Shown one piece after another: positions 38,788-51,653 of a DNA stretch of 64,000 nucleotides. The notes under the pieces were generated by a model, which was not told the origin of the DNA, ran no database searches, and was given only the letters and a program-made list of their open reading frames with translations. Source of the DNA: Rotaria macrura (taxonomy: Eukaryota; Rotifera; Eurotatoria; Philodinida; Philodinidae); contig OENT01000333.1 of the NCBI GenBank assembly GCA_900239685.1, forward strand, positions 62,001-126,000. Direction: 5' to 3'. The translations under genes and the position numbers were made by a program. Positions within the stretch are counted from its first letter, which is position 1. Each line of letters opens with the position of its first letter.

Positions 38788-39382
38788 CCTGTGAAGTTCT
38801 TTTTTGATACGAACAAACTTCACAAATACACTTCGAAATTATCGTTTTTGACTTCCATGCAAATAAAAATTGTGTTCTTTTTATTTACAAAACAATCACA
38901 AGGCAGTGTTTGTCATTTCTTGCGCTAATTACTTGCGTTCTTTGTGCCGTTTATATCGACCAGATCTTGATCTATTATTTCTATTCATTTTTTCCCGTGT
39001 TACACTACAAAAAGAAGCCTAATGATCTTTATGTCTGGTAGTTGTAAACGTCAAGAGATAGCTTTATGCTTGACGAATACTGACTCGTAACGGTAAGAAA
39101 TAAGCCAATGTTACAATATTCATTATCACTAGACTTAGCATTACGAGGCTTGTATTTGTAGTGTAAAATGGGGGAAAATGCATAGAACTAATACACTAAG
39201 GTCTGGTCGATATAAATGTCAAAAAGAATGCAAGCAATTAGCGTAAGAAATGACAAACACTGCCTTGTGATTGTTTTCTAAATAAAAAAAACACAATTGT
39301 TATTTGCATATAAGTCAAAAACAATAACTTCGAAGTGTATTTGTGAAGTTTGTTCGTATCAAAAAAAAAAACTTCGCAGAGG
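38788..39382. repeat. 595-bp inverted-repeat (MITE-like) element
   Basis: The arm 38788-39023 is a near-complete reverse complement of 39141-39382, with scattered mismatches and small indels; the spacer is about 117 bp. Conserved blocks include GATACGAACAAACTTCACAA near the outer end, CAATCACAAGGCAGTGTTTG and TATATCGACCAGA. Each outer end also holds a short GTGAAGTT/AACTTCAC inversion. No ORF is present. The structure suits a non-autonomous foldback/MITE insertion; the mismatch level says it is older than the two perfect hairpins at 1-3 kb. It lies 0.5 kb past the dead transposase, but I see no shared ends. Confidence 0.8.
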
Positions 39383-42300
39383 TATGCATTATCTTGTGAA
39401 TATTATGATGACTCTCTAAGTATATAGGCTATGACAAGCATATTCGTGAGATTCAAATGAGTGTACTTTGTCATCTTTTCGCATTCATTGCAATATATTA
39501 TGATTAATAACGTTCATCATCAATAGACATAAGTAACAGGCGAGAATTCATAAAGTGAAGCACGTCAATGAATTTTTTTTTACTCTGAGAGTAACTTCAT
39601 CATGTTTCTCATTTTAATCTTCTTGCTTCTGCGTTAATGGCTATTTTATTTGTCCATATTCTGAGTATATACTTAGACGTGTGTTAAATACTATACTATA
39701 ATAATGGGATCGCATCGAGTTTAAATTTTAAGTAATAAAAATTCTTTCTAAAGCTGAATGTAATTTAACTTTGTTTGTAGTAATGTAAGCATGCATTGGT
39801 AGGACAATCGGAGAATAAATCGAAGGCAATTCTTTTTCTTATTGTTCAGATAAATGTGCTAAAACAACTAGCTAAAATCTGCAAAGTTGTTACGTGGTTG
39901 GTCGAATCTCCAAAGAAGTCTTCCAGCAGAAACCATGTCATTCATATTTTCTATATAGTTATAGAAAAGTCTACATAAATGATACTTTTATTTTCATATA
40001 TCTTCCTATATTTCCACAGAATAACGCTACGAAGACAGGTCACGACAGTCATAGGAAGAAACAGATGATGTATGAACGATGACATAACCTAATAACATAT
40101 GGTTTTCCTTTACTTTTTTATGATAAATGTTTTCGTCATTCATGTTTCATAATTCGTCATATAACATTTGCGATCGAAGTTTCTTGTCGAGAGAAAAGAA
40201 ACCTAAAGAAATGTAAATAATAGAAATTCATACCTGACAATGTTGGTAATTGAGTAATCATTTTGAATGTATCCGGGTGCTCAAACAGTATTGCTATTCA
40301 AGGTACCACCTGAACAAAAAAATTAAAAATCACTTCCGAAAACTCTATCTTTCCGAAAGCAAAAAACGAGACATATCTAAGCATATGCTAGTCGGTTTTT
40401 GTGTTGTAGTAACAATAAGTATTATTATGTTATATTTATTTTTCTTTTCTCTTCTTTTCTCTTACATTATGCTGATGAGTCATCAACGCATACAAATATA
40501 TACATATATGCATATATGTATTGTCTTTAAAAGTTCTTACGCTTGCTCGTTTCGTTCCATCTATCTTGTTGTTAATGCGATGCAAAGCATAACATTCATG
40601 TCGACCTTCGGAAATTTTTCTTTCTCTATGTACAGATCAAACGGTGTCGTTTTCTGTCACAAGGATCTTGAGAAAGGAAAATCAGAGAATAGTCGTTGAC
40701 ATGTAGAGTGAAAATGTCAAGACCAAACTGATAACAACTTGTTTTAGAACGTTGACAAGTAGCTTCCTTTTTCTTACACACAGAGCTTCAAAATGACGAG
40801 TTTTTAGAAAGTATTACACATAAGCCACGACCACTTTATTGCGAACCTTGCTCGATTGATACTATCTATTCCATTCCTATTTCTACACTAAATAGATTTG
40901 GTGAAGTTTGATTGATATCGTGTATCGTTTTCAAAAGAAATGCTCAAGTGTATACGGTCAGTTAGTCAAATCAGTGTGATAGAACTTCCTTGAAAATAGC
41001 CTCATTTGGAAGAGAACAAAACTACATGGAATGACGTTCCCTAAAATTTAGTTACTTGAATTTCGATACAGAAAACGTTATCAAAATAATTCATCTGTAA
41101 GATAATTGGAGTATCTGATATTTTTATTGTTTCATTATTATAAACTGATGCTTTTGGAAAAGTAATTATGTATTCCGATTATGTTTAAAATTCTTTACAA
41201 GCCTACATATAAATATTTTGACTTACATCCTTTTGTTAAAATACTTTCCATAACAATAGCGACAATCTTGCCATCTGCTTTTTCCAAATTGCATTGTAGA
41301 TTATGTTTTTATTTAAGTTCTTAATCTTACTTGCATAAGAAAACATATTTCTTATGTAAACACATAGTATTATAGAACGTCAAGTGCTCTGTAATCAAGT
41401 ATATTAGGATCTGAATAGTAATAAATTCAAATCATCGAGTGGACCTAACTTTTTGGCCCAGGATAAGAAACTATATAAATAATTCAGACGAATTCCCTCG
41501 GCATGAAACAATAAGTGAACCATTGAATAGTTTACACTGGGTAATTATTTTCTGAAATAATATACATTACTTTATTTATATAAGTTATTGTGAAAGATTA
41601 AAAAAAGAGAGATAGATTTTGTACGATATATCGAGAAAAAGACCGGAGAAATAGTTTGAAAGTTGAGTCCTGACAAGCATTTACATTTTAAAATGACTGT
41701 TGTTTGTTTGAAAAAAACTTCAAAACAGATGATTTATGTTTCGATTTTTCAGTAGTAGCCGACGTCCAATGAATAAGGTATGTTTTATTTTTGACCAGCT
41801 GGCTTTGAATTAAGATGTGTCGCCTGTGCTTGCTGAATTTTCCCAAATATTTTAATTTTTTAACTATTTTTATCAACATCATTGAATGTTCTAGTGTTTC
41901 GAATAGGGTTGGCACTTTAACTTTAAACACTTTATTTAAAGTGTTGAAGTTAAAGGTGTTTTTAATTTAACTTTAAANNNNNNNNNNNNNNNNNNNNNNN
42001 NNNNNNNNNNNNNNNNNNNNNNNNNNNNNNNTTTAACTTTAAATTTAAAGTAAAGTTAAAGTGTCACCACTAGTTTTGAATAGAAACCATATAATCATTT
42101 TCATTCGGCTAGGTTCTTGATTGACATCTGATTTTCTCCTGAAAGTCTTTTTCTCGCTTAGGCTGAATTAATATCTATTTTTTTTAAATTCACAAAATGA
42201 ACATGTCTATTGAACAGCACATGATTTATGCTAAGAATGATCAACGTTGTCTACATGATGAAATATAGGTTCTTACAGTTTCTATATGTCAAAAAGTAAC

Positions 42301-43615
42301 TCCCAAATGTATGTTCAACAGAATTCTTTGACGTAGTATTTTCGAACTTGAAGATTGGTCTTCGGGTGCTTTTCATTCAGGGGATTTAGCAAATAATACG
42401 ATGTAATGTTTCAAACAAATACAAGTATTGTTTCTAGATCAAAGCAAAGATGTTACGCAATTTCTAAATTCAGTTTAATTCTCAAACGATTAGCAGGTTA
42501 TACTGATATTGAGTTTTTGTGTAGGTTAAAGTGTCACGTATAGGAGCTGATCTTCTATTTATATCCAAACCCATGCCCACATTCAGAACGGCAGCCAGAG
42601 CCTCACACACATGCACTCAAAGCCGCAGTCAGAGGTGCGCTCGCAGCGCTTTTCAAGTTGAAGAATGAGATATAGCCAAAAAGAATGCATTTGAACATGT
42701 TTTCATTCAAAAAATCGTATGCGTTACATAGGAAAAACGATGAGTTTAAACAGTAAAATAGGGTTTTTCTTCTAAACTGTGATGTTAAAACGCTGCTTTT
42801 TCGTCCAGATATATTTCCTGGGAAGCAATTTAATTCAATTGGAACCTTCTTCGACAGGAATGACATAGTATTGGCTGTATGACGCATAATAAGACGCATC
42901 GTCCATTTTCTCATAACGTTGCGAGGCTCTATCCAAATCCTAAATATATTTATCTACACTTTTGTTACAATAACGAGTACAACATTAAAAACGTATACTG
43001 CATTACTATACAAGGCCATCAACATGTTGAGTTTTATCGCATGGAACTATTCTCTTCTATCAGATTTTTTTGGTTCAGTTCTATTTCTTATTTAGAATAT
43101 GATATTTCCGTTTTTCCAGCATTCGATAGAAGTATATGCAAAAGTCTTTATTCTGGTTCTCTAGTTCAACATCGTTGCAGAAATATTGTTATGAATGACT
43201 CTATCTCTTCTATCAATGTTTGACAATGTGAAAGATTATACTTTTGATGTGTCATATCCAAGTTTGTAGCGACTCGAACAAACCATCGTCGTATAAAAGC
43301 TGTCAGCTTGCAACCTCGATAAAATTGAAATATACCACAGGACCTAGTTTATGTTGCTAGTTACAGGGGAAAATCATTTTGAATCAATCGATTTTTAAAT
43401 AAATTCTTTCATCGCTCTAAACTTAATCCTGTAAAATTAGCATGAAAACTCATTTTGTATGCGACAGTGTGAACTGTTTGAAATATAAAAAGTTCTAGAG
43501 ACCATCAAAGACAAGTTTCGTAATTTGAGAGAATGAATGAGAAAAGGAAAGACGAGTTTAAAAAAGTAGATGACCAATTTAATCACACTGGTATTTAATC
43601 TATCACATCCGATCG
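39383..43615. other. gene-poor interval with assembly gap
   Basis: About 4.2 kb without a supported gene. It contains the palindromic TTTAAC element with an N-gap at 41978-42031. A GC-richer patch at about 42.57-42.66 kb (ACGGCAGCCAGAGCC, CGCTCGCAGCGC) shows no conserved frame. Long plus-strand frames at 40.25-40.70 kb and 42.88-43.22 kb have AT-driven composition and no motif. Confidence 0.4.
41908..42073. repeat. palindromic TTTAACTTTAAA element interrupted by an N-gap
   Basis: GGTTGGCACTTTAACTTTAAA on the left is matched in inverse on the right by AAAGTTAAAGTGTCACC, and the interior is built of TTTAAC/GTTAAA units. The 54-N run (41978-42031) falls exactly between two TTTAACTTTAAA blocks. 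This is a foldback or MITE-like element that the assembler could not traverse; its true length is unknown. Confidence 0.65.
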
Positions 43616-46600
43616 TCAGATCGGTTCACTAACTTTAATTTCAATATGGATTGTTTTTTCGCTGTCGGCTGCATCAATATTCTCAGATAGATGTTCTGGT
43701 CTAAATATAAATAATTATAGAGTATAATTTTGTGAAAGGTTCATAGAATATTCCAGACAAGCCAAAGAAAGGCAATCCAAATGCGGTTTTCATATTCATC
43801 AATTTTAACGGATAGGTGAAGACTTGCCTCGTTTGTTGACTCTTGAATTCACTTTCCAATCGATTTGCTGATTCTCTATAATAATAAGCAGAACAATGAA
43901 GAAAAACGTTTACGTTCTTTAATAGACATGAAACATAGTCGCTTCTTTTTACCGTGGGATTTCCGAAAGTCTAAAATAAATTTCAAAATGAACGCATAAT
44001 AATTTACAATAATCATTTTTACTGTGGTTCATTTTTCCTAGAGATCAGTTTCTTCAGTGACTCTCGTTTTATAAAACCAAGAGCAGCAACAGCAACTACA
44101 ATAGCTAAAACAGGAAATACAGCGACCCATGCTTTCGATGGTTCCGGTGGCAATAAAACTTAAAATGTGTACGATCAATCATATTAGGAAAATACAGATA
44201 AATTCAATAATTCTACCTTTTTTTGTTTCGAATCTCTCGGAAAGCACATACGTGCAACCAGCAATTGTGTAACCTGCCACAATAACTCTATACGTAAGTG
44301 TATTGTCAAACAGACGTTGGAAGGAAAATAAAGATCAAATATACCTGTAGAATGTGGATGGCTTTAGTGGACCATTACAAGGAATATATTCTATTGACTC
44401 CTTCAAGCATCTGGTTTCATTACCAAGTAATACGCTGATATTGCTAACACCCCGTTGTACTATAGAAGGAAGGACATAAAAGTACCAAGTTCTTTATTCA
44501 ATTTTATTTTACGAAAATCAGATTATTTTCAATTGAATTAAATGATTGTTGTTTTACATACCATTTCTTGTTGATGAGATAATGGGAATCTCAATAGCCA
44601 AATAATCAAATGATGAATTATCTCGAGCTTCAATATATGTCCCATTTAAAATAATTTGCGGTTCGTTATTGTTTTGATCTACATGATTGTAATTTCGTTG
44701 ATGTTAAAAGCTCATGTATAGAATGTTGAACGATGAGAGTAACTCTTTTACCTTGACGAACATAAATTAAGTATTTAACTATCATACCATACTCATTAGA
44801 AAATAATGATGAATCTATATTAATGACATATCGGTCGGTTGTGGATGCGGGATCATTTTCTTGTGGAATGATTTTATTCTTCACTTGATCTGCAGTTGGT
44901 GGTGGTGGTGCTGTACAGACATTATCGAAATAAGACTAAATTGAAAACAATGATTAGCATTACTCGCCTTCTGATAGTGTCTCAATATTAATCGAATTCG
45001 AAAATAAATTACGATTTGATTTGAGTTGAACAGAGAGGTTATAACTGATATAGAACAGATATATCAAGNGTTCATTTATAGTCCAATTAGCAAAAATCCA
45101 TCGAGATCCTTTGTCATGTTCTTTGATCTTTGGCGTTGGTGGAACTAAATAGACATTGATCAGATATTTTTTTTACTAGGTGAATAAGATAATTACTAAT
45201 AGAAACTTTGGTGCCATTAGAAGTTGCATTAGTATAATTGACTTTTTGCGTTGTAAAAAAGCATTCGTAATCACAACCAAGAGTTCCATTAACTGTCAAA
45301 TCTGTGGAACAATAATCATGGTTAACTATGATAGGAGAACATGGATACGATTGACTAGAGCTCGGAGTACAATCAGTGGTAATATTATCAAAGTCACTTC
45401 GACGATTAACGTGGAAGGTAAAATGACTTGTGTTAAAGGATACATCTTCAGTATCTGAAACGGCTGCAAGAGCTAGATCAAACAGAATAAAGATATGGTT
45501 ACGGCGATTCAATGAGAATCTTAGTTGCTTACTTGTTTTTATGGGAAAAGTTTTTGACGATTGATTGTCGAGTCCTTCTTTCATAGTCCATGCATGACAT
45601 GCGTATTCAACTCCACGAACAATTGGATTTATTAAAATAGACGTGTGGTTAGTAGAGTTTGTAATACTACTGATCAAATTCTGACTAGGTCCGTCACAAC
45701 GTTGATCGTTTGCATGACAACTAAAAATTAGCTTATCGTAATATCCTAGTGGAGACTTAAAATGAATCATTGCTGTTTGATTTTCCATCAATGTTCCATT
45801 GAAATTTATATCTTTTACTACGTCAAGATCTAAAACGTAAATGACAAGGAAAAATAAAACAAAAAAGATCTTAGAGACTAAACATAGGATTATTAGCATT
45901 TTACTTATGGTATATTCTTTAGTTTTATTCTCTGCTTCGAATATCACTGGCCCACTACTATCATTTGTCGTAATAGAATTTCGGATCAATGTTGCACTAT
46001 AAACAGAGCCTGGTATCAGATGTGTACATGTTAGTGAACAATTGTCTAGAGCAAATTCATTTGCTTCATCAGAATTTCCACAGTCAAAAGTAAGATCTTC
46101 CTCTGCACATATATCTTCACAATTCGGAATCTTAACTGATGCTGTTGTTAGATTTTCGTTGACTTGAACGGTAATATTTGCCGAAGAGTTGAGAAATAAT
46201 GGCGGAAGTGTAACAGTGAATTTTGCAGGAATAATCAGTTGATTTCTCGATTTCCTACTGATCTCAAATTCGAAGTTACGACCAGCTTTTTTTTGAATAT
46301 TTTCGCATGTAACATTAAACGTATTGCTTCTCATACTATCAGAACTTGGAGTGAAATTACAATTCGCTGGTGTTCCATTCCTTATCACTAATTCCGATGA
46401 ACTTATGGAGGCACAGCTGTAAGTAATGAGTGCTGTAAACATCGATGATCCACGAAGGATTATTTCAATACCATTTGACCCTGTGACTTCACATCTCTCA
46501 GCTTCAAAATAAAATTAGTTAAAATGTTAAATGGATTTCTAAAAAACAATTACTAGTAGTTGTGGCTGTCGTTGTAGTAGTAGCGGTGGTAGTAGTTGTT

Positions 46601-47669
46601 GTTGTCGTTGTAGTAGTAGTGGTGGTAGTAGTTGTTGTGGTCGTTGCTGTTGTTGTACTAGTAGTAGTGGTAGTAGTTGTTGTTGTCGTTGTAGTAGTAC
46701 TAGTTGTTGTTGTACTAGTAGTAGTGGTAGTAGTTGTTGTTGTCGTTGTAGTAGTACTAGTTGTTGTTGTACTAGTAGTAGTGGTACTAGTTGTCGTTGT
46801 AGTAGTAGTAGTGGTAGTAGTTGTGGCTGTCGTTGTTGTTGTTGTTGTAGTAGTAGTGGTGGTAGTAGTTGTTGTGGTCGTTGCTGTTGTTGTACTAGTA
46901 GTAGTGGTACTAGTTGTCGTTGTAGTAGTTGCGGTACTAGTTGTTGTTGTAGTAGTAGTAGTAGTGGTAGTAGTAGTAGTTGTTGTTGCCGTTGTTGTAC
47001 TAGTAGTAGTGGTACTAGTTGTTGTTGTTGTACTAGTAGTAGTGGTACTAGTTGTCGTTGTAGTAGTAGTAGTGGTAGTAGTTGTTGTTGTAGTAGTAGT
47101 AGTGGTAGTAGTTGTTGTTGCCGTTGTTGTACTAGTAGTAGTGGTACTAGTTGTTGTTGTTGTACTAGTAGTAGTGGTAGTGGTAGTAGTTGTTGTTGTT
47201 GTTGTGCTCGCAGTAGTTGTTTGTAGCATACTGACAAGTTTTGAATCTATGTCTGATGCTGCGTTGCTCTGCACACTCGCACTATCTGATTCTTCTATTT
47301 GTAGGTTATGTACTGGTGCTTGTAAAATAATGGAATCCCTAAAAACAGGATTCTTACTAATGATATTTTCTTCATCTTCGTAGAATTTGCGTACGGAAGT
47401 CATATCTATGATAGAATTTTAATTTATACAACAAATATATTACATGTACTGATTAGTTGCTAACCTAATTTTGAAATATTCTGAGAATTATTGGTTAACA
47501 CATGTTTATCAGGTTTCATATTGACTGTATCATCTGCAATATGTATCATTTGACCATTACTAGGACTTATCCTAGCTAGCTGAAATTGGATAAGATGACT
47601 TTTTAATTTAAATTTTTCACACAAAATATTTATTGTTTTACCAGCACAAGCACGTGAATCAGGTCCCAT
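43616..47669 (-). CDS. type I membrane protein: Thr-rich mucin tract plus FN3-like repeats
   Basis: Fourteen exons in phase: 47669-47465, 47405-46554, 46501-45905, 45829-45533, 45472-45197, 45144-44968, 44910-44752, 44678-44562, 44459-44345, 44287-44217, 44158-44023, 43970-43953 (18-nt micro-exon), 43875-43828, 43700-43616; about 1050 residues. Residues about 130-350 are almost only Thr with some Ser/Ala, a mucin-type stalk. Then come N-glycosylated, Cys-containing repeats and fibronectin-III-like modules (PPTPKI...RWIFANWTINE; NGPLKPSTFYRVIVAGYT), a membrane helix (WVAVFPVLAIVVAVAALGFI) and a tail of about 65 residues. The ectodomain recalls receptor-type tyrosine phosphatases such as PTPRJ or CD45, but no phosphatase domain follows. 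No signal peptide is visible at the chosen ATG; the frame stays open a little upstream (YDYQCSKA), so a 5' exon is probably missing. Two introns, after 44968 and 43828, start with GC. One base (45069) is N. Confidence 0.75.
46556..47232 (-). repeat. trinucleotide (ACN) minisatellite encoding poly-Thr
   Basis: About 680 bp of interrupted ACA/ACT/ACG codons, plus strand GTAGTAGTAGTGGTAGTAGT and TTGTTGTTGTCG in shuffled higher-order units of about 30-90 bp. All frames stay open because no stop can form from the motif. The units keep Thr/Ser/Ala coding throughout without frameshift, so the tract is under coding constraint. Length is probably polymorphic. Confidence 0.9.
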
Positions 47670-50600
47670 AGCCTTAGAACATTGGTAGTCATAATTAATT
47701 CTTCCTTATTGCTCACAGTGTTTTCTCTTGTTTTTGTCACTGTCGTAATGTTGATTGAGTTACTTGCATCGCTTGATGAATTTTATGCAGCATTTTTATG
47801 AGAATTGACTACAGTATATATGTAACTCAAAATGCATGAGGTAACGCCAGTTCTCTTTTGGTAGATAAGAGAATGTTTTTCTTTGTGTGCAGGTCTACAA
47901 TTGTCTTTTATAACACGTAAGAAGTGAAAGAGAGTTCCATTTAGTATGAGGAAAGCAGCGAAAAATTGGTAGTCAGCATGTTTTTAATATCCAAATGAGC
48001 GAATTCTGTAGATGAGGAAGGTAATGTTGACGTCAAATCATTCTTCAAGCAAGCATCAACAATTTATCAAGAAGAATTTTCGTTTGACTTTCATCACGAT
48101 TGTATCCAATCTACTAAAATCACTTATTTATTTGAAATCTTCTAAATTTCAACGTGAAGATTGAATAGCATTGTATTAATCATGTATAAATAAAATTTTA
48201 TCTGAACATTCTATGCTAATACTAAGATCAACATATATTACAGTATCATCGTTAATACTACCAATTAAAGGAGTGAAAAATGCAGACACATTATAATATG
48301 TTTATTATTAAGATTGACCATTGACACAGAAGTATGGCAATGATATAAATAACTTCTTATTATCAAAACGTAGTTCTAAAAAATGCTATCGTTGAATTTG
48401 AATTGGTAACTACTTCCGACAGAGTATACATAAATATATTGAGAACGATTCGTATACTTTCAGTAATGATATCATATGAACAAAATTGAATATCAAATTA
48501 TTTTCTTGCTATGACATAGGCTTGTGTTTTATCCCTCAACAGAAGCGATTCTTGAATATTGCTACTTAATTATCATGTGAATCGAATCGTGTGGAATCAT
48601 TATTTTATATCGATCCTAAAAAGTGATCGACAATGGTCTCTTTTGTGTTTCTCAGTGTCAATGAGAAATAGAAATAAATATACTTTTTAAAGATATTATT
48701 ATTGAAAATGTGACCGAATGATGCCATGAAAAAAGACTGGAATAAAAACAGTTCGAAAGGAAATAAAGGATTGAATAAAATATTTAGGTAGTTATTTTTT
48801 CTTTATCCCTTTGAATATATTTACAGGATTAAATCTGTGTGATATTGATGTGCGCTCTTAATTTTGAATAAATATATTTCGACGCACACACAGATCGAAT
48901 ATCCCGGCGCAGAAATGGTCGGCTCCTAGGCATTCCGACGATTTCATGGAAGCAGTATTCTGATAGGAAATTTTCTGCACTTTTTCCGATAAGTTCCGAT
49001 TGGTTCTCGCCGGAAAGCACAGAAAGTTGGCAGGAATACACAGAAAAAAACCTGGCTGTTTCCGACCGGATTAGTGCTTCCATGTTTCAGTGATTTCTGA
49101 TGTGTTTCTGCAGAATTCTGTTGGATCTGGAGGTCGGAATCGTACTCCAAGGTAATTTAATATGTTCTCCTATCTTTGAGTGCTTTACTGAGTGTTGTTT
49201 TTCTTGGTTGTTCTCCTCGGTTTTATTTCTGCAGCGCATGACAATCATCACTAATTCCGTTTTTATACTTAGTATTCGCATACACATATCATGATTTCTA
49301 TTTGTTAAAATACTTTATCATATTACATTTTTAAGTGTAGGAAAACGATATTTGGCAAACAAATGGATTCGTTGAATGTTGTGTCGATGATATTAATCAC
49401 CATTCGATATTTAAATATAAAAATATCCAAAATTGAGTTCATCTTATTTTATTGTAGTTTTCTATTACTAATTGAAATACAAATATTGACTTCTTTCAAT
49501 AGAATATCTTTCTTGGCTAAATTTCAAAAATTAATAATGACAGATTTAAGGGTGATCCTGCCGGATGATAACCGTTGCTCAAAAATATGATTTCGGTTCA
49601 TTCCTGCAAAAAAGGCTAAACAAGAACTGATATCAACTCTAATGAGTTTCAAAATAAGTTGTACAATCATGATTGTTCATATATCCTCGGAAGCGATGTA
49701 ACTACCATCGAATCATCCCAAATATAGAAATTCGTCATCTTCCCTCGAAGAATAATTAATTAAGGAGATGAATATGATATAAGCGCATCATTTTTTAGAA
49801 TTTATTATTATATGTATTTATTGCTTGAATACTTACCATTTAGAAATTCTTTTTCACACAACTAATGTTTTGATACATTCGTGACTTGTTGAAATTTTCC
49901 TTTCTCTTCATATTTTTGCAGTTGCTACATCATCTAGTAATTTCGATCCTATTAATCATCACACAAACGTCACACCTACGAAAATACTAGATCTACCACT
50001 ATCATTTTTGTCAATAAGAATTGTGAATCCATAATAAATCCTCTGCACAATATTACATCACAGATGACCGTATTTAAGAGCTGAACAATTTGATGCGCGC
50101 AAAATTTTCAATAGAAAACTAAACCAAGTATCCTGCATGAAAAGTCAAATACTCTTCGAAGCAGTGAGTAAAAGGGGAAGAAGCGGAAGACTTGGCAAGT
50201 CTTATTAAAATTTACGAACGAAGAAGGTTTACTAATCAATCGATCTATTGGATTGGAAAGGATTCACTTGGACCAGCATTTTGAAGCATATGGCATTGTA
50301 GTACAGTACAAGACATATCTTCAACCTTATGAGAGATTCATAGCATAAGCTGGCTTTAAATTATAACCAATGACGGTGTACAATATTTTATCCCGAAAAT
50401 ACTATTAAAATTCGATGCGATGTAGATTGGTTATGATTAATTTTTTCCACATAATATCATAATAACCAAGAACCGGTTACTACATTCATACTAAAACTCA
50501 TTTTTCTCGGTACAAAAAAAAACAATGAAAGATTGCGTTTGATTGAAGTTAACCGTAACCTGAATTTTAATGTAGAAACATAAAAAATTGGTTTAAATGT

Positions 50601-51653
50601 TGAATTCAGTGAAAACTATTTGGATTCATTTTGTTGAGAACAATATTCAAAAAACAAAACCGGTTAACTAAATTTAGAAATCAACGTTTTCAGTGAAATC
50701 TTGAATATACTTGATATATTAATGATGATGTATTCCAATGATACTTGTGTAGAAAAAAAAAGAAATGTTTCAACATTTGTATCATGATGTTATGGCAATA
50801 TGTTTTTCGAAAAATACTTTTGACCTTGTAATATGCTACACAATTCGATGGATATTTCGCTTTATTAAAACTATTCACTCGAAGAAAATACACAGTGTAG
50901 ACGGCAAAATGAAGAGATTTCAGTGGCAGCACCAACTACTCCATTCGTATGAAAGAATCGACTCTCGAAATAATTATCTACTACCAAAATAGATGACCAG
51001 AGTTATCATAATATGTATTCCCAAGGCTTTAATAAAAGTAAGCGAAGCAAATGCGACTAAACAATGGACAAAAAAAAATGATCGGTGAGATGAATGCTTA
51101 TTTCAAGCGGAAAATGCCGTTCAGATCGAAAATACATTCTCTATCATTTCTGTTCGTATACGATGATAAAAGATATATTAATATGTAAGTATCCTTTGAT
51201 TGGAGGATCTCTCTGATTGGAAAAATGATTCGAGCATTTTTCATCACCATTTTTCGTCGTTAAAGTAGCATTTTTCCTGTGCGCTTTCATTTTTCTGCCG
51301 GGAACGTTTAAATATGAGTGTTGAACAACATTTCGATCGTTGTAATAAAGGAAAAAGTCAAGCGGAATTCAATCTTTAAGGATCAAAAATTTTCACTAGT
51401 AAAAGATCAATTTGTAAAAAAAAAAAAACATACATACGCAAAAAATGTTATTTTCCAGAAGAATCGCATGGAGTAATACTCGAATCATTTTTCTTATGAA
51501 GAAGATGCTTCAATCAAAGTCTCTTTATATATATATATATATATATATATCTGCGATGGATAACTCGTCGATAAATGAGTGAAATAGTTATTGGAAGCGT
51601 AGTGTGCTATTAGTATTTTCATCTGTCATTCTCATGCGTTTTCCTAATATTTC
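47670..51653. other. gene-poor interval
   Basis: About 4 kb, no supported gene. The 5' end of the FN3/mucin gene may extend into its left edge. A compositionally odd segment at about 48870-49160 is GC-richer (contains CCCGGCGCAGAAATGG, GTTCTCGCCGGAAAGC) without a conserved reading frame. A (TA)n microsatellite spans 51526-51550. Confidence 0.4.
51526..51550. repeat. (TA)n microsatellite
   Basis: About 12 uninterrupted TA units; a simple length-variable repeat. Confidence 0.9.

Noticed and set aside
39796-40082. Overlapping frames with a faint helix-turn-helix look, possible second transposase relic
   Set aside because: Similarity too short (about 20 residues, frames disagree) and no catalytic motif found downstream.
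40250-40699. 149-codon plus-strand frame with hydrophobic stretch
   Set aside because: Starts from a non-ATG codon, no splice or family support, hydrophobicity follows from T-rich sequence.
42879-43223. 114-codon plus frame
   Set aside because: Rich in Tyr, Ile, Ser and Phe as expected from AT-rich noise; no neighbouring exon or motif.
46562-47383. Long plus-strand poly-Val frame and Gln/Leu-rich minus frame
   Set aside because: They are antisense and alternate-frame readings of the Thr-codon minisatellite, which cannot form stops.
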